NCBI RefSeq assembly: GCF_000516985.1
Contig: NW_006917097.1
Coordinates: 682,001 to 746,000 of the forward strand
Length of the DNA stretch: 64,000 bases
Reading direction: 5' to 3'
Source of the DNA: Pestalotiopsis fici W106-1
Taxonomy: Eukaryota > Ascomycota > Sordariomycetes > Amphisphaeriales > Sporocadaceae
The notes beneath the pieces are model-generated. The model made no database searches. It was not told where the DNA came from and saw only the letters and a list, made by a program, of their open reading frames with translations. The stretch's first letter is position 1. Each line of letters begins with the position of its first letter. The translations under genes were made by a program, and so were the position numbers. Positions 34,432 to 46,517 of the stretch are shown here, piece by piece.

Positions 34432-36356
34432 TCATTGACTTGCCAAATTCTTCCAAGCAACCCACAGCCTTCTGGATCGGGGGACCGTAGCTCTTTTTGC
34501 ATTCTTCGTAGATTGCACCGCCTTCTTCTCCCTCAACACACGCCCAATCTCCATGTAGGACTCGACGGCTACGATGAGCGGGCCGCGGATATCGCTTGGA
34601 AGCATTTCCATGTCTTTCCGGGATCGTGCATACTCCTTAAAAGCAAGGTCGAGAAGCCGTTCTCGTAGCTTCTCCACGACAGCCTGCCGAGGCGCCTTGA
34701 TAATGTCCCTAGGTGTGACGTCCTCTTCCTTGAGCCAGTTGGTTGGAAGATACACGCGCTCCATCTCTGCATCCACGGCGATATCTCTTGCAATGTTGAC
34801 ATATTGTAGCGCGTGACCCATTGTCTTGGCCGCCAGTACCAAGATTGCCTCCTTATCTCCCGGGAGACGTGTTTCGCCATGGTGAAAAGCCAGCCAGAGG
34901 CAAAGCTCTCCAACAGTACTGGCCACTCGAGCGGCGTACAATTCCAAGTCTTGCTCATTTTTGATGGGGAAGTTCTCTGGTAAATGGGGCTCACCTTTCC
35001 CTCCCGTGTGGGCAAACGTCAAGTCCATCTTGAAGCCCTCGAGAAGCTCGTACAAAGGCTCGCTAGGTAGTAACTTGGCGGGTAGAAGTCTCAAGGCGGA
35101 CTGGTCTGATTCGTGAAAGTTGTTCTTGATGTATTTCAGAACATGTGGGTCATCTGCTGGCGAGACTGGCGTCTTGGATGCATACACCAGATCCAAATAG
35201 CGCGTGAGCTTTTCAATCCATTCCAATGCCTCGGCCTCTGTTCTGGCATCATCGACCAAATCGTCCGCTACTCGACAGAAAGAATACCTGTGCAATCGTT
35301 AGCGAACAACAAGATGTCAAACGGTAGTAGAAACCTACAGCAAGACCAAATCGATACGCACGCGGCCAGGGAAAACGGAGCTAGCCAAGTAAAAGCTACG
35401 GCTCTTGCGCCTCAGCGTCACCACAGCCTCGCGCAGGCCGCGCACCCGGTCCATGTCGTACTTGGATCGATCTGCGAGAACACCCTTGAGCAACAGGACT
35501 GGCGAGGGCGTGGTTGGAACCCTAGGAAAGAGGTCGGGAAACATGTTGAGCACAGCCATGCCACGGTCGAATGCCACCAGGCCAAAGACAATCAGCGAGT
35601 TGGTGGCAAAGAAGAAGACAGCCTCCTCCAACTCTAGGCTTCCGAACAAACACCATCCCAGCTTTGTGCCAGACTCTATCGACCATGTTCCTCTGCCCAG
35701 AGCCAGCTCGTCCACCACCCACAGATACACGGTCGGTAGCAGGATTGGCGTAGCGACAGATATTAGAGGTAGCTTGATCAGGAAGTATCCGGAAAAGGTC
35801 CACGTAAGCAATGCAAATGGGCAAGCCCATACCAGAATAAGCCCCAGGTATGTTCCCTCGCCACCCTTTGCAACCAGGTATGCTCCGATTGCAGTACACC
35901 CAGCCAGAAAAGCCTGCCCGGCTACGCGTATCGTCCTGACCACGGAGGACACATCGTGTTCATTGGTCAAATATTGCCCATGTAAGATTGGCTTGTTGAA
36001 GAGGATGTAGATCATCGACGTGATGTATGTCTGTATTACAAAGAAGAATAGCTCCTCGGCTGGGACTGCAAAGAGCCGCAAGCCGACGATTGCATCTGGC
36101 GGATAGGTCCAGACGCCATGGTGTATAAGATACGAGTCCCAGGGCAACGTTGCCGTAAAGGCAATGATGATCAAGGCCAAGGTCTTATACAGGTCCAGCC
36201 TGGTAAGGAGGGGCTTTAGAACAAAGGTCAGGAGACCAGCCAATGGTATTGTATATTTGAGATGCCTAGGTCAAAAGTGTTAGCCTTTTTTTCATGTGAT
36301 AATTTGCGCAATGCAGGCAAGTGGTATACTGACACGAACGCATAGTCGTATGCCAT
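34432..36356 (-). CDS. carRA: Bifunctional lycopene cyclase / phytoene synthase
   Basis: Three exons: 36356-36334 (23 nt), 36265-35339 and 35287-34432; introns 68 and 51 bp; 601 residues. The N-terminal half is the fungal lycopene cyclase, two related blocks of transmembrane helices. Hallmarks are HLKYTIPLAG, LPWDSYLIHHGVWTYPPDA, VPAEELFFFVIQTY and SLELEEAVFFFATN. The C-terminal half is phytoene synthase, which joins two geranylgeranyl diphosphates. It has both Asp-rich sites: DDLVDD (325-330) and DIAVDAEMERVYLP (Asp485, Asp489). The start is fixed by splicing: only the 23-nt exon restores the family's N-terminal HLKYTIP. The first intron uses a less common GTCAGT donor. Length matches Fusarium CarRA and Neurospora AL-2. 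It works with carB next door. Confidence 0.95.
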
Positions 36357-37817
36357 TGTTTCTTTTTTTCTTCTTTTTTTTCTTTTTTTTAATCCTTTTG
36401 GACTGGTCAGGGGCAGACCCCAAAAGATGCGATGTGAACTCTAATGGGAGGGGGTTAGGAAATCCAATGCAAGACGAGCTCAAGCCGCGTGACGCCGGGA
36501 GAAGACGATCAAACTTATGCTATGCCGGAATATGGTTATATAGCAGTAGTAGTAGCAGCAGCAAGCATGGGAAGAATGGATGGGATGACCCGTTCGTAGC
36601 ACGTAATACAACCCCGAGGTCCGTTTGGACTGGATCTGAACCTGGTCGTGGATTGGTTTGGTTTGGGTCTGCTGGTAGGTCTTGGTAGTGAGATCCGTCA
36701 GCGTTGGAAGCGAATGGTCAGGTCGGAGCCCGAAGGCGTAGGAATCACAACAACAATGGCCCGCCCTCAGCTCAGTTACGAGAAGCAAGTCGCCCAAACA
36801 AACCCGTGTCCGTCGCAATCGCAACCACCGACAATTATTAGACTTTTTGAAAAAATGCCATGACTAATCATAGGCTCTGGTCAAAACATTTGCCTAGCGC
36901 GTTGAGAAGGTTGACGGGGTCTTAGAAAACAGCGAGTACTGCGACAATGATGAGATCATAGACTTTTGAGTAGCGACGTTTCAATACTAGAGGCTGGGAT
37001 CTATGTAAGTCTGGTATTATTATTAGTGCCGTTGTGACAAGGTGCATTCGGTACGTACAGAGGCGGGTACCCGCTGAAAATAAAAATAAAAATAAGACTG
37101 CCCGATCAGGCATTTAGCTTTGTATTCACCTTACCCATATATACTCACGCAACCATTGATACAATGCCATCATATCCCATGCGCAAATTGACATGGGATT
37201 CTCAAATAGGCACAAGACATTGTAATAGCTGTTAAACGTACGTGCATTGCTAGGAATGTAGTAGAATAATGATTAGATATTGTCGCCAGAAGATTTATTT
37301 GATCACCAAACGAGAAACACGCTGCTAAACAAATAATGTATTGAGCCAAATTCATATGTTCAATACCATTCGGACTCAGAGGAAGTAACGTTGTGAAATC
37401 TCAGACGGTGATCGGACTCTTAACCGGCGAGACTGCGCCCAAACATCCGCTTCATGTAGATGGTTATTCATAAAAACGCTTGTACTGTAAACTAAGCAAC
37501 GCTTGATTGTAACAATAGTGTACAATGGTAATCTTGACGATTACCTACAATCATCAGGATCCTTATCCTTTCGGATCGATACCACGAGCGGTGCCTCCAC
37601 TTCCGCACTCTTGGAAATTCTCAGATCAAAACGGCGGTCTAGTTGTAGTCCCTATTGGCCAAGAAAAATAGAGCTTAATTGTTAAACCGGTCGGACTCGC
37701 GGGTGCATTGACCTTAGATACTTCACCACGAGGTGGCTGACGACCTGAAGAGTTCGAGAGCTGATTATTGGCAGCGCCATGAGACTCTTGATGCCCTTCG
37801 CTGAATCCTTGACCTGC
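36357..37817. promoter_or_regulatory. carRA promoter region / cry-DASH 3' flank
   Basis: About 1.46 kb. Just upstream of the carRA ATG (36361-36392 on the plus strand) is a T-rich run, which reads as an A-rich leader in the transcript. A short AGT/AGC repeat lies at 36541-36561. No gene is supported in the interval. Confidence 0.5.
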
Positions 37818-39917
37818 CTAGGATCCGGGTTGCTGAGCTGGTGGGACTGCCCATTGGTTGGTCATGGGACCGTACCCATATGCTTGAAATTGACCACGGC
37901 CGTTACCTCTGTAGGCACCTCTCGAACTCGCATAGCCGCGGCCACGATAGCCTCCTCGATACCCACGACGTCCGCCACGAGCATCGCCGCGGCTGCCTCG
38001 GTAATCACCGCGAGGGCGTTGGGGAAGATCGTAATGCTGATATTGATTCTGGTCGTTGGCGGTACCGTTCGAACCATTCTCAGAATCGGCGTGGTCAGCA
38101 GCTTGCGCCTGTGCCATGTTGGCATTACTGCGAATCCGACCATCCTTGCGCCTTCGATCAAATGGGCGCTTCGAATGCTTATTAGGCTTCCCGTCAACAG
38201 AGAAATCAATCTTCTTCAATGGACTTTCGGCCATTTCCAGTCCCTTGAGACCACATTGATCCCATTCCTCTTTTGGTGTTGTGCAGGCCTGGAACACATT
38301 CTCCAATCTATCAAGCTCCCGAAGTTCGGGAACCCACATCTTGACATATTCACCTTCCTTGTCGTAGTCAAAAGCTTGTTTGACTGGGTTGAAAATTCGA
38401 GCTTCACCTCGAGGGTCATTGCCGACGCCAGAGACGTATTGCCAGTTGGACCAGTTGGACGACACATCATAGTCGACCAACAACATCTCATACCACTCGG
38501 CCCCATATCGCCAGTCGATCCCCAGGTGCTTTGAAAGGAAGCTGGCCACATTCTGACGAGCACGGTTAGAGGTATATCCAGTGTGGATGAGCTCCCGCTG
38601 CGAAGCATCGATGAGGCCCATGCCAGTTGTACCGGCCCAGAGACGCTTCAACATGGTTGCAACCTCGTCGGACGATGGCTGGGCCTCTGTGGCATCCTCT
38701 GGCTTGGGCGACTTCCACTTCAGATTTTGGTCATCGCGGAAGCCAGAGCGACGGAACAGTCTAAAGGAGAATTTCCGTGTGCAAAGACGCATGTAGTCAC
38801 GCCACAGCAGCTCGAAACGAACACTCTTGGAACCATCATTCTCTCCTTCTCCGTAGCCTTGAGCGCTGGCGTATGTGTCGTCATTGCCTTCCTCGTATCG
38901 CACAAGCGCAGCATGGACCTGCCGTGCCGTGAGACATCCTAGAGCAAGGTATGCGGAAAGTTTTGTGCTGAAGTCGGCACCTACAAGCCCGTTCCGTGAG
39001 CTTTTATAGTTGTAGACTGTGCCATTTTTGATGATATCCTCGAGTCTTGCTAGCGCTTTCGTCTCGCCGCCTCGGAAAGGGTGTGCTGAAATTGCACCTT
39101 CGGGGAATGGCGGAGCATTTGGAATTATCTCTTTGATCGGATCGAGGATGCGTTTCTCCAGTTCATCGTAGGTTGAAGGAATAGAAAACGGGGCGGCTTG
39201 GGGAGGAACATCTTCAGTAGGCAGCAGCTGTGGTAGACTGGACTTTGCTGGCTTTGGCAACGTTGATCTTGGTATATCCCTGAGTGGCTCCATCATCTTG
39301 CGGTACGTTGTGAAGACGTCTGGTAAGTCCTGGGCACTTTCCAGCTTCACATCCCGACTGTACTCATTAATATCATGATCGTTTTGATTCCTCACAGAGG
39401 TCATAACTTACTCGTCAATGAAATACTTCTCGTCAGCCCACAACTTGAAGTCAATCCCGCTGTCAGCACAGATTGAAGACAGAGTCTTCTCATCCCGCTT
39501 CTCCTCAACTCCTTCATCCGAGGTGACCCACACAGCTCCAACTTTGTGACTCTTTTCTTCCAAACCTTTCTTCAGTTCCCGAAGAATGTCGCCAAACTGG
39601 CCAGCACGAATAAAAAGTCCGCTACCTAATGCCTCAAGAGAATTCTTCATGTCCCAAACAGCCGACGTGGTGATCTTGGCGCGATGTGGTCCGCACCTCC
39701 AGAACCGTGCAAGATCACTTTTGGCCTCGGGATAAGGGGATTTGGACCCGTCTGTGATGAAGCCGGATACCTCAATCTGATGTGAGGCAAAAACATAGAC
39801 CGGCAATAAATGTGTGAAGCCATGATCAGGTGTTGAAGAGAGATAATGCAGGAGTGGATTATCCGAGACTCGCAGGTCTCTACGGATAAAGTAGATGAGA
39901 ATGTTGCTTTTTGACAT
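37818..39917 (-). CDS. cryD: Cryptochrome DASH with C-terminal RGG extension
   Basis: Two exons (39917-39412, 39357-37818), intron 54 bp, 681 residues. The N-terminus opens the photolyase/cryptochrome family antenna domain (LIYFIRRDLRVSDNPLL). The FAD-binding domain has LGCLTARQVHAAL, FELLWRDYMRL, TGYTSNRARQNVASFLSKHL and DYDVSSNWSNWQYVSGVGND, which place it in the DASH group. A tail of about 130 residues follows, first basic and then full of RGG/RGGY-type repeats (RGGRRGYRGGYRGRGY). Fungal DASH cryptochromes, including Fusarium CryD, carry such a tail, which resembles RNA-binding proteins. DASH proteins repair single-stranded or loop cyclobutane dimers and can act in light signalling. It is next to carRA on the same strand. 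Confidence 0.93.
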
Positions 39918-40797
39918 GGCGAAGAGTCAATGTGACGTCAGATCAACAATAGAAAGGGTCCCGGAATTTCCGCTGGTTGAAGGATGGACGGTAAGTTCAG
40001 AGTGTTGTATGCTTTTTCTCAATATATATCTCAGTGCCAGTATCTAGGTATATGCCCTAGGCGGTCGACTTGGATGGATATAGTCCACTCAGCGCACAAG
40101 GCAACTTCGGGAGATTTCTTTTTCTTTTCCACTTTCTTCTTCTCGCACGTTGTGTATAAAGGGACAGGTGTGCTCTTGTTGTCTCCGTATAATATGTTAT
40201 AATCGAGAAAATGCTGATGGTGATGGTTTATGGCCGTGAAGTTATTGTGCATACATCGGAAGGATTACCGTGGATGTGTATGTTTCGGAGACCAGGGACT
40301 CGGGCCAGTCTATGATGGTTCATGGGGTAATAGAGGTAAGTAGGATGTAGAATATTCCTCGCAGCAGGAACGATGTCAATGATGTCCCGCTAGCTTCTAC
40401 TAGAGTCTGGGTAGTTTGAAGGTAGAGTTTGTCTGGTGCCGGCAGGAGCTGCGCATATAAGCATGGCCTTAAGGCAAGGGTCAAGAGTAGGAGTAGTAGG
40501 GAAAGGCGAATTAATAAGATGATTAGCCATGATGAAGTAGCAGTAGAAGCAGTAGGGACAGTTTGATTGACCGAATTGAGAGGGGGCTTGGGGATGGAAG
40601 GCGAAAATTTGGACAATATCAAAAGCCCTTGTAGCAAAAGTAAGTAGTGTGGTCGATGTTTGAGTCGATGGGGGATTCTCGCGATCGGTGTGGATTGCGA
40701 TGCTAGGGGCCACAAATCAGGCACGCTCTCAGGGAAGGGGCGCACATCTGGAACAGGGCCGACATGGGAATTCGAACCTTGGGGGAGGGTCTCATCG

Positions 40798-40820
40798 GTT
40801 GCTGCTGCTGCTGCTGCTTC
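40798..40820 (+). repeat. CTG trinucleotide run
   Basis: A short run of TGC/CTG codon-like units (about seven), outside any supported gene. Confidence 0.8.
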
Positions 40821-42147
40821 TTGTTCTATTAAAACTGCTTTTCCACTAGTAATATCAAGTTACTGCATGGGAAATCTTGGAAAAATGAAAAATAAAAATG
40901 CTCGCAAAGCTTTTCTCGATAGAACTTAGCCATCGAGCCATTCTACAAAGACTTGTCTTGATTTTTTCTGCCCTATTACTTGCTGGCATTGTTGGCCATG
41001 GCTTCCGTCACTTACACGTACACTAGGTAGGTACTATGGTAGTACATGTCAGCATATCAAACCAGGTATCTAAGTAGGTGTTCAAATAATAATCAAATAT
41101 GTATGTAGCCTGGCCAGCTGAGTTCTCTACATTACCTACATGCCTACATAGTATATATGCAGGCAGGTAGGTGGTGCTTGCCATGGAGCTGATCAAAGGT
41201 ACTCTTGAGTTCTATGTAATGTTGCACACGGAACCAGGTACCTGGGTTTCTGGTCTGTTTTTGAGTTGCGGTTGAAGATTACATATGTAGCCTAACTACC
41301 TAGTACCTACCTAGTACTTGACACGCTTCGAGGCTCCAGATGTTTGTGTCGCCCGTCTTCAGACGGCGAATCGGCCAGCTCTAGATCACCCAAAAAAAAA
41401 AACTACATTACATTTGCATATGTATGTAATGCCCTTCCACGGCCCTTCCGTGACTCGCAGCTGAGATGCGGCCTGAGATTCCGCCAGCGCATCATACATA
41501 CGTACCTTTTTTATTCATTCCAATACTCGGAATATTTACTAATCTGCTGGTGTGACTATCCAATTCATCTCGTGTTGCTTGTTCGTTCTGTTCGTTCTCG
41601 ACCCTGTACATAGACTGACTACCTTGTAACTACAGCTGCTACACACCTTGCCACCTACCTTAAGCTCCCCGCGCCCACCAGCGTGCCCTGGCAGAACCCT
41701 CCAATGCGACCTGCGGTTTTCCGTTACATTGCCATGCCCAGTAAACGCACACAGGCACGCACGCAAACCACCAGACGCTCGTTAAACAGAAACGACAGAC
41801 ATATCCCCCATGGGTCCGATGCGTGTTCAGCCGTCATGCACTTGTGTGCACATTACAGCACATGCAAGCTCTACGTTTATTTCGACGCCAGTATCTCGTG
41901 TGAGCAGTCTCAGCGCGAACACCTGCCATGAAATGCGCCAACGGCTCCCACCGGGATGCTCAGCAGCCAAGCAAATTTCCTCTGGATCACGGATGGGCAC
42001 AAGAATTCGCGATCCACGATCACAGGTCGCGTCGAAAGATCGCAGCGGTTGGATCTGATCATTGGCGTCGACTAACAGGGGGGGCCGTTGGAGCGCCCCC
42101 AGATCGCCAAAGCTACCTAACTTTGCCTACCGACCTACCTAGCAGTG

Positions 42148-43641
42148 TACACTATCGTTTATCTCGAGTATCCAGCCGTCAATTTGAAGAGATCGGGGAG
42201 ACCGTTAAGATGGGAACTGCATAATGTGTAGCTTGGAGCTGGAGCTGGAATCTGGTGGTTTATACGGCGTTTTGTACCAAAGTAGCTCCAGGTATTTTTT
42301 GCTAAGATGGTTAGTATATTACCCGAAGAAAAGCCGATTTTAACCGACGTTTAGATAAAAATGCACGCTAAAACTACGAATTTGGGGCCAAATTAAGGGT
42401 ATTCCTAATTTTAACCGTTACGTACGAAAGGCTTACGCTTAAATATTATATTATACGTATTAAAAAGTATTCGTTAATTAATTAAGAATGCTTAGCAATT
42501 TAAAATTTTCGGATCCGATAAAAATCCGTAGCGCGGTCGGTGGTGGAAATAAAATCGAATTTAGGGCCTAATTTCACGGATTTCGACGATTTTTAATATT
42601 TATTAGCAACCACGCATCTAAATAAAATGCATCCACGTATTTAAAAATCTTCGCGATCGTACGGTTTTAGTGCTATTTTCGGATTTTTAATACGATAAAA
42701 ATTAACGAAATCGTAAGTAAGTTTATATCGATTCCAAATCCGAATCGATGTTACGAACATGCACCCTTGCAGGACAATACCAACATATTGGGAAGAAAGG
42801 ACAAGAAAGGACGGCAAGAGGCGCAGCAAGGCCAATACAGAGACCACGACCCCCGCAGCAAGTGTGTCATTACTTCCCTATAGCTGGCAGCAGCTGTATA
42901 CACGATTACGATTTTAGCAAGCGATAATCACTCCTTAGCAGAGTGATACTCATTAAGCACTAACGATAATTACTGATAAAATATCGTGATAATTACCTAT
43001 AAGCTGGGTGATTAAGGACATTAGTGAGGGAATGAATGGATATATATTATAAAAGGATTTCCTATATAAATAGTCATTACTTTAGTGATTAATTTAAGCA
43101 TTTATCTTATTTATAAGTGAAGCATTTAATACGCTTTAACGATTACACTTATGAATTAATTTAATTTAGTCTTATATATTCTCTGCTTAGTATACACTTG
43201 GCTAGCACTCCCTATTAGCATAAACCCTAACACCCTTATATTTAAGGTTTATTTAGAAACCCGTAATATAATCGTTATAATCGAATTTAATTTAGTATGA
43301 AATCTACCTACGAAAGCGTTAATTTTTATCGTATTAAAAATCCGAAAGCAGCCCTAAAACCGTACGATCGCGAAGATCTTTAAATACGTGGATGCATTTT
43401 ATCTAAATACGTGGTTGCTAATGAATGTTGAAAATCGTCGAAATCCGTGAAATTAGGGTGCTTTTGCGCGTGCATTTTTATCTAAACCTTAGGTGCTCTA
43501 GTTCGTTCTGGTGATTTAATTGGTTAAAATTGGTATGGTCAATGCGTTTTTTTGTGGAGTTCAAAAATATAATAAGGAACTGTTAACAATCCAACTAGAG
43601 CACGAAACTAAGGGCTGGAAACTCGAGATAAACTATCGTAC
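42148..43641. mobile_element. Probable non-autonomous DNA element with nested inverted repeats
   Basis: Three pairs of inverted arms share one centre. The outer pair is 42157-42177 with 43613-43633 (21 nt, one mismatch, containing CTCGAG). The middle pair is 42349-42368 with 43468-43487 (20 nt, perfect). The inner pair is 42567-42707 with 43317-43457 (141 nt each, roughly 90% alike by eye). The left arm carries about 190 extra bases between the middle and inner pairs. The AT-rich centre (42708-43316) has no convincing open frame. GTAC occurs just outside both outer arms (42147-42150 and 43638-43641). This fits a MITE or foldback element, or a decayed transposon. No transposase is visible, so the class cannot be set. 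Confidence 0.7.
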
Positions 43642-46517
43642 CTGATTGAAGCTACTGTACGTCCTGTACCGAGACGAGATGCCCCACCCTGTCGGTGTCA
43701 TCACTACCTAGGTAGGCAGCCAATGATTCCCGAGTCCTGACAGGCCCCCCCAGAGAGCTCTGAACCCTGAATCCATTTCCCATCAGATCCCCCAGCAATG
43801 AGCTTCATCTCATCTGCAATCTGATCTAGGCATGCTGTCATTGGGAACCATCCCCGTGGGCCCGCCTCCCTAGTATACCTCAATGAACTGTATGAAGTGT
43901 ACGGAATAATACACTAGGTACTGCATACGTGCTCCTTTCCCTGATCCCCTAATCCAATTCGCAAGTGGCAATACGCATTTGTTGCTGCTGGATCTCATCT
44001 TTTGAACCCTGCATACTACTTGCTGTCACTTTCGGTCGATCGATCATATTTTTATCATGCCCAACGTGCTGAAGCCTCACCTGCGGTGTGTGCTGGCTTG
44101 TATTGCTCGTGAGCAACCAGGGAGAAGTAGTGAAACCCAAGAGGTAAGCAGATTGCTTTTTTTATGTTTCCATATTCAATATCCATCTTTCAGATCCCCA
44201 TCCCCCCTGGGTGAATTTGGCATCGGGCATGATTTCGATGTTGTCACGGACCCTGTCCGTGTTGACGGCGTGCGACGAGGGGTGGCTTGTATGGATTTCT
44301 CGTGGATACTTGCGCTTAAACAGACCTGTCTTGGTATTATTCCCCCTGGGCACGCTGCCAAAACGGAGCGGCCGGGTATGCTGCCGCCCGACCTCGATCG
44401 ATGCGAAGAACACTGCGCATGCAGCAACAAACTGGGCTGTCAGGGGCCAGACCCCACAAGGCTTGAGAGAATGAATACCTGCATACTTTGTACAAGACAT
44501 GCCACGGGAGAGGACACACGCATGCGGAAAATACAGCGAGCATGAGTGCGAGGAGTAGTAGGAAACCCGTGCCGTCTTTGCTGCCGCTGCCCCCCCGACC
44601 AAGACTCTCAGATCTCGAGATCGAGACCAAAGCTCAGGAACTCGGAACATTTTGTGCCAGTGATCAGTAGCATGCGGGAGCTTGCCGGTATGCTTCCGAG
44701 AATAGCCACTATACTCAGCAAGGGATCCCAGCATAGCACATGACATTGCGACCGTTTACGATATATACCTACCGGCTGTCTAAGTGACGGCCCGGTGCTC
44801 GACTAGTCATATGTCTCGGCCCCGCCAATGATCTTCTTCGACTTGTTGCGGTGTGTCCTTGCATGGACTTTTTCATGGCGATAACTTTCAACATGTCTAG
44901 GGCACGTGTGCTCATCAAGGCAGACTGGAGTCTTGTAAAGGCAGCTGTGCAACGCGCCAATCACTTCTTGTCAGTAGGTGTTATAGTCTCCCATTTAGCA
45001 TCAGTGCCAACTATCAAGGCCTCGACAACCCATTGGGGTTACACGAACTTTGGAATATCATTGGTCTCTCACATTGCTTTTTCCTTTTCCCATTCACCGA
45101 CCCGCTTTCTTGTTTAAGACGGATATACTATTCTCAGCATGGTCACTCGCATAGTACCGGATCCGGTTGCGGTGTCTTGCTGAAACAAGAATTTCGATCT
45201 TCGAGCTTCAATATTGACCATGAACATCGGGCAACCTGCCCAAGAACCAAGGATGCGTCGCACCCCGGTGGCTTATGTTGTCGTAAAGGGTCATGCTTGC
45301 GTTGGTATTCTCTTCGACAATGTACAATACACCATGTGAGATTTGCTTGTTTCGAAGTACGATATTGCCATCGAATCACAACTTATCGATGTGCAGAATC
45401 ACCTTCAAGGGTACATGAATCGGCTGAAAAAAGCTGAGTTCTCATATTCATTGTTTCAGATTGGCAGTGGGTACCGACTGGGTCGACATTCGAGCCACCA
45501 TCTATTCTCTGAAAGAAAGTTGAATTCCCCCGACTCCGTGCCCTACAAGCCCTGTCATTCAATATCACGAGCATGCAAAAAGCTTCCGCTTTTGGACATC
45601 AGAATAAGGTACTATTGCTTACAGACCATTTCCCCTATATCCGTTGATTCCAAACTATGTTACAATCACGGTATACGGATTCGAGCCTGGTAGTTGCTTT
45701 TTCTTGTTCTTCGAACCAATATGGAGTAAGTTATCGAAATTATATACACAATATCTACTGCGAAGCAAAGCCCAGTGGCTCCCAAGTGCAGAGAATTGGT
45801 GCGCAGGTGCATATGCACACACACAAACACAACGCCGGGAATTCCGATTGGGAGAGACGACGACCAGCCCCCGTTGAACGGTTGATGAACATTAGTAGTT
45901 CTATGAGTAATAGAGAGGGTCTGCCGATCTCTACTTGACCTGGCTTCAGCAGGAATCGTTCACCCCTCCATCTTCCCAATAACCATCTCCGCCACTACGA
46001 GCGTCTCGATTACGATCACGGATACGGCGTAACATGGTCCCAATGAGGGAATGAGTTATGGCCTTCTTCTCCAGAAAAAGGAAATTGGGGCCTCGAGTTG
46101 CTCGAGACAAGCGTGTGCATGTTATAATCTAGATCGACGGTGACGGAACCGGTTCTCGCTATGAACGCTAATTTGTTCTTGCTTGGCTCGAACCCTATGG
46201 GATCAACGGATCAATCACATGGCAGACTCGGCGTCTATTCAACACTACACTAGAAATTCTACAATGTTTGGATATCATCTAGTAGGAAAACTTTGTGATT
46301 AAAGACATGTCGCTCCATCTGCTTGACCCTGTTGAATGCGGACGAAGATGTGGAAGAAGATACTGTGCTTCTATGTCTGGGTCTATATGTACAAGTCTCT
46401 ACAATTCTGGTTCGCACTGCGGTATACCGTTTTACTGAAGAGAAAATTTTCACAGCAATGCCGTAGCTTCTACATCACACGTTTGGATGGTTCGCTTGGT
46501 GTTATGGGTCTTGGTGT

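Larger units (their letters stand above)
39918..46517. other. Gene desert of 6.6 kb with an AT-rich inverted-repeat element
   Basis: No gene could be supported. It holds a CTG repeat (40798-40820), many CCTA/TAGG runs (41020-41320) and the inverted-repeat element at 42148-43641. The stretch 43950-46400 has many open frames, but none has a family motif and most lack an ATG or a consistent splice structure. It may contain decayed genes or transposon remains. Confidence 0.5.

Noticed and set aside
40741..40800. tRNA-like B box (GGTTCGAATTCC on the minus strand)
   Set aside because: No matching A box, acceptor stem or anticodon arm at the needed distance.
44057..44545. Open frame of 162 codons on the plus strand
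   Set aside because: No domain, unusual composition and overlap with other equally good frames on the other strand.
44162..44746. Possible two-exon small membrane or secreted gene on the minus strand
   Set aside because: A splice joining 44543-44487 to a second exon ending at 44162 can be drawn, but the start, hydrophobic part and acceptor are weak and no family is recognised.
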